Shown: positions 1-6,025 of the stretch, in pieces | Layout of the letters: every line of letters begins with the position of its first letter | How positions within the stretch are numbered: the stretch's first letter is position 1 | Source of the DNA: an uncultured Parasutterella sp. | GTDB lineage: Bacteria; Pseudomonadota; Gammaproteobacteria; Burkholderiales; Burkholderiaceae_F | Direction: 5' to 3' | DNA: 8,982 nucleotides | NCBI GenBank assembly: GCA_900766055.1 | Contig: CAAFTZ010000062.1 | Location: forward strand, 1-8,982 | Translations under genes and position numbers: made by a program | Notes under the pieces: model-generated | What the model saw: only the letters and a program-made list of their open reading frames with translations | Database searches by the model: none | What the model was told of the DNA's origin: nothing

Positions 1-61
1 TAGTCAGAAGAAGGAAATTGGCTCCTTCAACTAATTCCAAAATGGTTCTAATGCCTCAGAG

Positions 62-82
62 TCGGCTCCATATTGGCTCCAT
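62..82 (+). repeat. Tandem GGCTCCAT direct repeat in the cytochrome leader
   Basis: GGCTCCAT occurs at 64-71 and again at 75-82, start to start 11 bases, about one DNA helical turn. The matching unit can be extended to T(C/T)GGCTCCAT at 62-71 and 73-82. A further TTGGCTCC lies at 18-25. The copies are upstream of the cytochrome start at 141, in the only non-coding leader of the + strand unit. Same-face spacing would suit an activator or repressor binding site, but the regulator is unknown and no convincing -35/-10 pair could be placed. This is a sequence observation; the regulatory role is inference. Confidence 0.35.
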
Positions 83-128
83 GTTTTTAAGGCACGGTTG
101 ATTAAATGGTCGCATGTCAATAACAAAC

Positions 129-134
129 AAGGAG
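129..134 (+). promoter_or_regulatory. Ribosome binding site deciding the cytochrome start
   Basis: AAGGAG stands six bases before the ATG at 141. The in-frame ATG at 114 has no comparable purine-rich site, and starting there would place nine polar residues ahead of a clean signal peptide. The site therefore favours 141 as the true start. Confidence 0.8.
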
Positions 135-140
135 AAGACC

Positions 141-1865
141 ATGAGATGGAAGATCGTTCTCTCATCAATTCTTGCCGCATACTCATTCAGCGCTTATGCG
201 TTGGGTACTGACAGGGCCGTCGGAACACCGGTAGTTCAGCCGCAAAATCCTGTAAATGTCCAAAATTGCTTGGCCTGCCATCAGACCATTAACAAACTTC
301 ATACCCGCGGCGCTCATAAAGACGTGAACTGCGCAAGCTGCCACACTGTGCCTGCAGACCATACCACAGCTCCGAGTCCCAAAACTCGCCCGGCAACCAA
401 CTTCGACTATGCGAGCTGTTCGCAGTGCCATACACAGGAACACAAGGATCTGATGGATCCGAAATACCACTATGCCTGGGCACGGAAAGGCGGAAACAAT
501 TCGTACGCCTTTATTCGCGATACTGAAGACGGGTGGCCGAGAATCCTCCAGCAGCGGCTCCCGAGATTCCATCCGGGGCTCATGACTGACCTCTTAGCAA
601 ACCGAGCCAACGGACGCTTCAAGTATGACTCTAAGAAGGAACAGGCAATTCCTCAGGAAAAACCGTGGAATGTCCTCACCGATACTGCGCAGGAAAACGG
701 TGATCAGATGCAAGGCGATACGATCGGTATCGGCTGGAAGCCTCACAAAAGCAGAGAAACGAGCCAGCTCTCTTACTGCCTGAGATGTAAGACTTCCGAC
801 AATATCCTTGAATACAAGTATGAAATGGGCGAGAACCCCGGCGGTCTACAAATCAACAGTCCTGTTGTGGCCATGGCCAAAAATGTGAAATCCGGCTTCA
901 ACTGCAACTTCTGCCACGATCCGCATTCGGCCGAGCCTAGAATCATTTTTGATCCGCTGATTGAGTCCATGTCCGGTAAAGACGGAAAGAACAACGTTTA
1001 CCAGCAAAATGTCGGTGCAAAAAACATGACACCGATCGAAGTCATTGAAATGGGTGTCCGCGGCTACAAGCGCAAAATCGGCATTCTGAAGGACTACAAC
1101 GCCAACTTCATGTGCGGCAACTGCCACAACGCTGCAAACCGTTATCTTACTTATAAGAAAATTTCCGACGGAAAGACTTTAACGGAATCCGATCTCGCCA
1201 AAGCAGGTGTGAACTCCTATTCAACGGAATTCCATTCCGATCCTCTGACGAGCTGGAAGTTCTTCAAAGAAAAAGGCTGGTACGGCGGTGTGGATCCAAC
1301 TACCGGGGTTAAAGCTGTGAAAGGCAATGACCACCCGCATGTTGAAATTCTTATTTCCAGCAAGCACGGAAAAGCCGGCGTAACTTGCACGGACTGCCAT
1401 TTTGCAAAAATCGGAGACCGCTTTGAACATCAGCCGAGCCTTCCGAAAGAAAAAGTGCAGAACACCTGCATGAGAAGCGAATGCCATGGCCCCGGATCTA
1501 AAGACAACTGGACGGATTATGGACAGGCGCTTTACACCATTGAAGCAATCCAGCAGGAATACCGTATCCGTACTCAGAAAATGGAAATGGAAGCCAAAGT
1601 GGCCCAAAAACTTCTTAGTCAGGTCAAAGAAGGTGAAATCACTATTCCTGAGCCTCAGCTGACGGCACTCAAGGACGCTTATGAGAAACATCTCGCCACC
1701 AGAGATTTCTATCTTACGGATTATTCGCAAGGTTTCCACGATCCGAAAGGCTTTAACCGCTCTGCTTCCCTTCTCGTTTGGGAGTTCAGAAAAGCCAACG
1801 CGGATGCTAAGAAAGCAATGAAAAAAGTAACGGCTCAAACGGAACAAGTTTCTGCCAATAAGTAA
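141..1865 (+). CDS. Octahaem c-type cytochrome, NrfA/octahaem nitrite reductase-like
   Basis: A 574-residue exported multihaem cytochrome, probably a periplasmic terminal reductase or electron-transfer protein. Residues 1-20 are a Sec signal (MRWK, hydrophobic core, cleavage after AYA). Eight haem attachment sites are visible: CLACH 43, CASCH 64, CSQCH 93, CLRCK 213, CNFCH 255, CGNCH 325, CTDCH 416 and CMRSECH 443. The fourth is CXXCK; lysine-ligated haem is the catalytic site in NrfA and in octahaem nitrite reductase, where it is also the fourth of eight. NrfA-like stretches are CNFCHDP, DHPHVE (His398, the position of NrfA's QHPE histidine) and KHGKAGVTCTDCH, with a helical C-terminal tail after the last haem. 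Oddities: haem 8 is CX4CH, and after haem 6 the NrfA sequence VEYY is replaced by NAANRY. Reduction of nitrite or a related oxyanion is inferred; the substrate is not settled. Start chosen by the AAGGAG site and signal peptide. Confidence 0.9.
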   Translation: MRWKIVLSSILAAYSFSAYALGTDRAVGTPVVQPQNPVNVQNCLACHQTINKLHTRGAHKDVNCASCHTVPADHTTAPSPKTRPATNFDYASCSQCHTQEHKDLMDPKYHYAWARKGGNNSYAFIRDTEDGWPRILQQRLPRFHPGLMTDLLANRANGRFKYDSKKEQAIPQEKPWNVLTDTAQENGDQMQGDTIGIGWKPHKSRETSQLSYCLRCKTSDNILEYKYEMGENPGGLQINSPVVAMAKNVKSGFNCNFCHDPHSAEPRIIFDPLIESMSGKDGKNNVYQQNVGAKNMTPIEVIEMGVRGYKRKIGILKDYNANFMCGNCHNAANRYLTYKKISDGKTLTESDLAKAGVNSYSTEFHSDPLTSWKFFKEKGWYGGVDPTTGVKAVKGNDHPHVEILISSKHGKAGVTCTDCHFAKIGDRFEHQPSLPKEKVQNTCMRSECHGPGSKDNWTDYGQALYTIEAIQQEYRIRTQKMEMEAKVAQKLLSQVKEGEITIPEPQLTALKDAYEKHLATRDFYLTDYSQGFHDPKGFNRSASLLVWEFRKANADAKKAMKKVTAQTEQVSANK

Positions 1866-1876
1866 TAACAATCCAA

Positions 1877-1898
1877 GACCGACCCTTCCGGGTCGGTC
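1877..1898 (+). other. Intercistronic perfect 9-bp hairpin
   Basis: GACCGACCC at 1877-1885 and GGGTCGGTC at 1890-1898 are exact reverse complements around a TTCC tetraloop. The following bases are AGAAAATTAAAGG, with no T-run, so it is not a standard intrinsic terminator. It sits in the 53-base gap between the cytochrome and the GlcG-like gene. It could protect the 3' end of the upstream message or lower downstream expression; both roles are inference. Confidence 0.6.
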
Positions 1899-1918
1899 AG
1901 AAAATTAAAGGAAAAACC

Positions 1919-2335
1919 ATGAACCGCTACCTAACCGACGACCTTTGCAATGAATTGAAAAATGCCGCTGAGAAAGCTTCTAAGGCAATTGGACTCAATA
2001 TTAGTTTTGCCATTGCTGATGAATCCGGTCTACCGAAGTATTTCGTGCGTTTCGGCGACGCTTTAGTCCTGAGTACGATTTTGGTGCCGGCAAAAGCTTT
2101 CACAGCTGCTGTCACAGAAACCGCTACACAGGATCTGGAGGCTTATGTTCAAGCCGGAAAGCCGCTTTCCGGAATTAACACCAATGACCCGAGAATTTGT
2201 CTTGTTGCCGGAGGCGTTCCGCTCAAGGTAAACGGAAAGACGATCGGTGCTTTTGGTGTGGGCGGAGGCAGTCAGGATCAGGACTTAGCCGTTTGCAAAG
2301 CCATTATCGAGAAATTCAACGAACTTCTGAGCTAA
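1919..2335 (+). CDS. GlcG/HbpS-family (haem-degrading domain, PF03928) small protein
   Basis: A 138-residue soluble protein of the GlcG/HbpS/PduO-C-terminal family. The family pattern is visible: an N-terminal helix, a strand with AIADESG (31-37), the KAFTAAVTETAT helix (59-70), then AGGVPL (97-102) and GKTIGAFGVGGGSQDQD (106-122). Length matches the usual single-domain form. There is no signal peptide, so a cytoplasmic location is expected. Family members include haem-binding HbpS and proteins of unknown role beside glycolate and diol genes; the exact activity is often unknown. It has an AAAGGA site (1907-1912) six bases before the ATG, 53 bases after the cytochrome stop, and is followed by a terminator, so it is probably co-transcribed with the octahaem cytochrome. 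A haem-handling or accessory role is plausible but inferred from the neighbour. Confidence 0.85.
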   Translation: MNRYLTDDLCNELKNAAEKASKAIGLNISFAIADESGLPKYFVRFGDALVLSTILVPAKAFTAAVTETATQDLEAYVQAGKPLSGINTNDPRICLVAGGVPLKVNGKTIGAFGVGGGSQDQDLAVCKAIIEKFNELLS

Positions 2336-2352
2336 AAAATTCTGAAACAGAG

Positions 2353-2397
2353 GCCTCCGGAGAGAGAAATGAAATTCAGCTCTTTGGAGGCTCTTTT
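2353..2397 (+). terminator. Rho-independent terminator of the cytochrome unit
   Basis: A 12-bp stem pairs 2353-2364 (GCCTCCGGAGAG) with 2380-2391 (CTCTTTGGAGGC), including two G-U wobbles, around a 15-base loop, and is followed at once by TCTTTT. It begins 17 bases after the GlcG-like stop. On the - strand the two wobbles become A-C mismatches and the nearest T-run lies about 13 bases beyond the stem, so it should act mainly on + strand transcripts, with at best weaker action on the convergent operon. Confidence 0.75.
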
Positions 2398-2456
2398 ACG
2401 GTTCCGGCTAAACGTTAGCGAGATTCATTACAGAGCAAACATGAAGAGACAGCGGG

Positions 2457-4754
2457 TTAACGTTTGGTTGAGCTTTGAATGAATTCGAACATTTTTTCGG
2501 CAGCAAATCTGCCTTGAGCAATAGCGTCAGTAACCAAGTCCGCTCCCAAGACGGCATCTCCGGCCGCAAAAATCTTATCGCCTGCCCTCATCGAACTGTC
2601 TGTTTTTATTGTCCCGTCCGAATTGAATTTCACAAACTTCTCCAATCCTGGTATTGGTTTACTCCTGAAACCCCATGCCGAAATAGCGATCTGTGCAGGA
2701 ATTACTTTTTGATTTCCTAAGGCATTGGTGGTTTGGATTCCGATGATCCTTTCGTTCTCATCCCGGACAATTTTTTCAACTTGAGTCGAGTCCAAGAGCT
2801 CAACGCCTTCGGATTCAGCTAAGAGCAGCTCTTTTCCGGCCGCTGAAATTGAAGACCTTGATTTCCGGGCGATACAAAACACATGTTTGGCACCTAACCT
2901 AACCGCACATCGAGCACAGTCCATTGCAGAATCGCCGGCGCCCAGTACTGCAACTTCTCTGCCCTCTATTCCGAATTCGGTCTTGCCCGCATCCGGAGAA
3001 ACATTAACTTTTCCAAGAAAAACATCCGAAGTGTAAAAACCGGACCCTTCTACTCCGGAAATCTTCGGTCTCACTGGCTCAACAGCTCCCGCGGCCCAAA
3101 TGACAGCATCATAGTCACGCATTAACGTTTCTATTTCGTCTTCCGTTTCTATCGCACGCCCGAGCTCAAATCGAACCCCCTCTTTTTGGTAAATTGCCAA
3201 ACGACGTTCAACGACATCTTTCGGAAGCTTAAAAGAGGGAATGCCGTAATAAAGCAGGCCTCCTGCCTTTTCGTGTTTATCAAAGACAACGACTTCCAGA
3301 CCTTTGCTGCGCAAGGCATCCGCACAGGCAAGTCCGGCCGGACCGCCTCCTACAACCGCTGCACACCCTTTAGCTTTGCCGGCAGTCGGGGTTTTCACGC
3401 CTCGGCTCAGAACATAATCCGCACAAAATCCTGTCAGTGCTCCGATCCTAACAGGCCCTCCTTCCTTTGCCAGAGGGCAAGCGCTTTGGCACAGACGGTC
3501 CTGTGGACAGACGCGGCCGCAAATCTCAGGCATTGCACCGGCTTTCAAAAGAGCTTTGCCGGCTTTCAAAAATTTCTCCTGCCGAATGAAGTCCATCATT
3601 TCTCGAATCGGAGAATGCTGCGGACAAACGACTTCGCAGGCGCCGCAGCTTATACATCTTTCTGCTTCGTAAACGGCCTCTTTTTTCGTAAGCGGCAAAA
3701 TCACAGGCTCGAAGTCCTTAACCGCTTCTGCCGGAACGCGTTGTTTTATCTCGACCGCCGGCTTCGGGCTTCCCGTTTTCACTGTTCCTTCAGCATTCTT
3801 AGCTAACAAAGGGAAATGGATGGCCTGAACCGGACAGGCTTCTGAACAGGCATGACACTTTGTACAGCGCGCAAGAAGCATGGGCGAAATTTTGGTGTTT
3901 AAATCTATGCCTTCTGGACAAACATCCTTGCAGCGAGTGCAGTTAAGACCTTTTGAGCGTTTTAGGCATCCCGAGTCCACTGAAGGCCTAAAAAATCGGT
4001 TGAAATAGCTAAAGAGCGAAATGACCGCTCCGATCGGGCAGAAGCTATGACACCACTTCCGCAAAAACAGAATCTCAATCAATAGGAAAGCGGCAATCAG
4101 CGCTATCGTGATTGTCGGTTCGTTAAAAGCAATCATGCCCCAGATGCCAATAATCAGCGCAAAGGTAAGTCCAACAGGACAAATGATGCAAAAGACGGGA
4201 AACCCAAATACAAGTGCCGACAGAAGTGTCGCACCAAGTATTACGAAAGGCGTTTTCGGGACCGCACTGACTGGGCCGCCGTTACAAGACGTTTGAGTAA
4301 ATTCTGCTTCTGACTCTTTATCTTGCGGCTGTGTTTGGAAAGATAGACCTTCTTGATTTTCAATTTTTTCGGATTGATGAATCCCGAGACCTCCCCGCAA
4401 ACGGCCCTTGTGTAAATACCCTATGGGACCGGTTTGCTTTTCTTTTTCTTTCAGAGGCGGCATCGGTTCGGTCCCGGCGCCTTTTCGAAGCCAGGGTACA
4501 GGACAAAGCCAACCACAGAAAACACGGCCTAACAGCAAGCAAACCAAAAAGAAAACGAGCAATCCGATAAGAACACGAGGAATCAATGTTTTGGAAGCCA
4601 AAAGAGATTCAAAGGCTCCGACGGGACAAATGTCTGAAATTGAGCCGATTCCGAAGGATGATAAGGTACCAAAGCCCGTGTTAAACAGCAGGCCTGTAAG
4701 TACCAAAATTACAAAAATAGAAACGGTTAAAAAACGAAGAACGGAGGTTTTCAT
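2457..4754 (-). CDS. NapH-like membrane ferredoxin fused to GltD-like NAD(P)H/FAD oxidoreductase
   Basis: One continuous 765-codon frame carrying two normally separate proteins. Residues 1-315 are NapH-like: hydrophobic helices near 5-26, 57-77, 168-188 and 214-231, CX3CP motifs at 80-85 and 235-240, C43P and C192P in segments expected on the periplasmic side, and two [4Fe-4S] sets (C263/272/275/279 and C297/300/303/307). Residues 356-765 match GltD-type small subunits: CISCGACEVVCP (367-378), CGRVCPQDRLCQSACP (412-427), the FAD fold GGGPAG (469-474), the NAD(P)H fold GAGDSAMD (605-612) and the C-terminal FAD motif AAGDA (730-734). A hydrophilic stretch at 91-166 enlarges the first cytoplasmic loop. 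Known: NapGH oxidises quinol; GltD-type domains oxidise NADPH and pass electrons to iron-sulphur partners. Inferred: NAD(P)H-quinone electron transfer at the membrane. It starts inside the napG-like stop (TAATG), so translation is probably coupled; a GGAGG lies upstream. The last gene of the operon. Confidence 0.9.
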   Translation of the reverse strand: MKTSVLRFLTVSIFVILVLTGLLFNTGFGTLSSFGIGSISDICPVGAFESLLASKTLIPRVLIGLLVFFLVCLLLGRVFCGWLCPVPWLRKGAGTEPMPPLKEKEKQTGPIGYLHKGRLRGGLGIHQSEKIENQEGLSFQTQPQDKESEAEFTQTSCNGGPVSAVPKTPFVILGATLLSALVFGFPVFCIICPVGLTFALIIGIWGMIAFNEPTITIALIAAFLLIEILFLRKWCHSFCPIGAVISLFSYFNRFFRPSVDSGCLKRSKGLNCTRCKDVCPEGIDLNTKISPMLLARCTKCHACSEACPVQAIHFPLLAKNAEGTVKTGSPKPAVEIKQRVPAEAVKDFEPVILPLTKKEAVYEAERCISCGACEVVCPQHSPIREMMDFIRQEKFLKAGKALLKAGAMPEICGRVCPQDRLCQSACPLAKEGGPVRIGALTGFCADYVLSRGVKTPTAGKAKGCAAVVGGGPAGLACADALRSKGLEVVVFDKHEKAGGLLYYGIPSFKLPKDVVERRLAIYQKEGVRFELGRAIETEDEIETLMRDYDAVIWAAGAVEPVRPKISGVEGSGFYTSDVFLGKVNVSPDAGKTEFGIEGREVAVLGAGDSAMDCARCAVRLGAKHVFCIARKSRSSISAAGKELLLAESEGVELLDSTQVEKIVRDENERIIGIQTTNALGNQKVIPAQIAISAWGFRSKPIPGLEKFVKFNSDGTIKTDSSMRAGDKIFAAGDAVLGADLVTDAIAQGRFAAEKMFEFIQSSTKR

Positions 4755-5356
4755 TACTTTTCTCTTTCCTCCAGAGAACGTATTTGAATGCCCCTAACCT
4801 TTGCGCTCCCGAAAGACTGGAAGATCAACGCCGGGCACGCACTGACACACTTCCCGCAGCCGTTGCATTTTTCCGTATCAATAGACGGTCGTTTTTGTTC
4901 ATCCAAAATCACTGCGTCGTATTCGCAAACATCATGGCACTTCGTGCAGCCTCCGGTCCTTAAAGCGATACAGATGTTTGTCAGCTCGGCTTTACCGATG
5001 ATCGTCGTCTCCCCTTCATAAGGCTGAAGGGCTCCGGTCGGACAGACCTCGATGCACTTATCGCAGAACTCGCAGCCACCGCGTCTGTAATCCATCACCG
5101 GAGTGCGAATATTGCGCAGACCGTCACTCCATTCAGCTGCGCTGATCACGTTTGTAGGACAAACCGAGATGCAGCGACCGCATTTTATGCAGCGGGCAAG
5201 AAAATCCTTTTCTTCAAAAACCTTGGGAGGTCTAATCAAAACCGGTGCTTTCTGCGCCTTAGCACCCGCCCCGAGTGCCAGCAGTGAAACTACTCCGACG
5301 GCAGAAAACATTGCACCTCTCCTGGAGAGTTTGGATTTAAGGATTTTCTCGCTCAT
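4754..5356 (-). CDS. NapG-like periplasmic ferredoxin-type protein
   Basis: A 200-residue iron-sulphur protein, slightly shorter than typical NapG. The N-terminus has a twin-arginine-like signal (SRRGAMF at 11-17, hydrophobic core 18-31, likely cleavage after AKA at 34), pointing to folded export. The mature part opens with VLIRPP then four cysteine groups: C56/59/62/66, C95/98/101/105, C129/137/140/144 (last one followed by Glu instead of the usual Pro, as a variant of the NapG third site), and C164/167/170/174. In nitrate respiration NapG works with membrane NapH to take electrons from quinol; here the NapH partner follows directly with a 1-base overlap, supporting a NapGH-type pair. No NapA, NapB or NapC gene is in the window, so the electron partner is unknown. 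Its start lies six bases after the chaperone stop, with only a weak ribosome site. Confidence 0.85.
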   Translation of the reverse strand: MSEKILKSKLSRRGAMFSAVGVVSLLALGAGAKAQKAPVLIRPPKVFEEKDFLARCIKCGRCISVCPTNVISAAEWSDGLRNIRTPVMDYRRGGCEFCDKCIEVCPTGALQPYEGETTIIGKAELTNICIALRTGGCTKCHDVCEYDAVILDEQKRPSIDTEKCNGCGKCVSACPALIFQSFGSAKVRGIQIRSLEEREK

Positions 5357-5362
5357 AACGTT

Positions 5363-6001
5363 CTAAAGTTCGAAGAATTCTTTTTCCATCCTTAGGAAAG
5401 CTTCCGTAAAAGACGCGAAGCCTTTGTAGAAATTTGAACCTGGACAGCTGCGAATCGAATCAAAGAACTCACCTGTCCAATTAAGAAGGTGATCTCTCAA
5501 GAAAGATTTTTGAAGATCTAAGTTTTCTTCGAGCGCTTGGGTATCCCCGCTTTCCGCGAGTTCGATTGCTCTGCGGCAAAGAATGCTCATGAACTCCAAT
5601 TCGAGGGCGATGTGATCTTCGTAGAGGTCTGCATCTAATTTACCGATTCCGTTAGCCCGGTAAATTTTCATCACTGCTTCGTAAGCATCCTGCATTACGA
5701 GACGATCCCGACTGGTGTAGACAGATTCATAAGGATAAGCCGCGACGCCTTTTGCGATGCCCGCACCTAAAAATATCCTTGCATAGTCAACAGCAAAATC
5801 AGTGAGAGGATCATCGGTATTAGCAGCCGAAGCTTGAATCACTCTGAGTGCCTCCGGCATGTCAGAGGAATCGGACTGAACTTCCAGATTTTTTATCGTA
5901 TCGAGGAGCGTTTGATCGACTTCACGGCGATAAGCCCGAGCCTGGAACTTATAAAGTTCTTCCCTTTCGGTCATTAGCTGAATTAATTCTGACTGATCCA
6001 T
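5363..6001 (-). CDS. TorD/DmsD-family molybdoenzyme maturation chaperone
   Basis: A 212-residue, all-helical-looking cytoplasmic protein of the TorD/DmsD/NarJ superfamily. Recognisable stretches are DYARIFLG (72-79), YPYESVYTS (89-97), EDHIALELEFM (128-138) and FLRDHLLNW (167-175), in the order and spacing of the family. Such chaperones bind the Tat signal of a molybdopterin catalytic subunit and hold it for cofactor insertion before export. Its place between the DmsC-like anchor (24-base gap) and the NapG-like gene (6-base gap) indicates that the client is the molybdoenzyme encoded upstream in the same operon; this is inference, since that enzyme's signal region lies outside the window. AAGAAG just upstream of the ATG at 6001 supports the chosen start; Met10 is a less likely alternative. 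Confidence 0.88.
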   Translation of the reverse strand: MDQSELIQLMTEREELYKFQARAYRREVDQTLLDTIKNLEVQSDSSDMPEALRVIQASAANTDDPLTDFAVDYARIFLGAGIAKGVAAYPYESVYTSRDRLVMQDAYEAVMKIYRANGIGKLDADLYEDHIALELEFMSILCRRAIELAESGDTQALEENLDLQKSFLRDHLLNWTGEFFDSIRSCPGSNFYKGFASFTEAFLRMEKEFFEL

Positions 6002-6025
6002 GATGGTTCTTCTTTAATAATCAAC

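Noticed and set aside
10..28. Six-bp inverted repeat GAAGGA/TCCTTC at the window start
   Set aside because: Short stem with no T-run after it on the + strand; could be the tail of an upstream terminator but cannot be judged at the window edge.
26..52. Candidate sigma-70 promoter with TCTAAT at 47-52
   Set aside because: The -10 match is fair, but the only upstream hexamers are a poor TTCAAC with a 15-base spacer or TTGGCT with a 23-base spacer; not enough to call.
98..111. Possible FNR-type site starting with TTGAT at 98-102
   Set aside because: Only a half-site; the bases where ATCAA should lie read TGGTC, so anaerobic FNR control cannot be claimed.
114..140. Upstream in-frame ATG giving a nine-residue longer cytochrome
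   Set aside because: No ribosome site precedes it, and the extra polar residues would spoil the signal peptide; the ATG at 141 has AAGGAG at ideal distance.
1221..1871. 216-codon open frame on the - strand inside the cytochrome gene
   Set aside because: Antisense to a well-supported haem protein; no recognisable domain or ribosome site.
2197..2418. 73-codon + strand frame overlapping the GlcG-like gene and the terminator
   Set aside because: Runs through the terminator hairpin in a different frame from a good family match; no ribosome site.
3186..3806. 206-codon + strand open frame opposite the fusion gene
   Set aside because: Shadow of the GltD-like coding region; composition unlike a real protein and no family resemblance.
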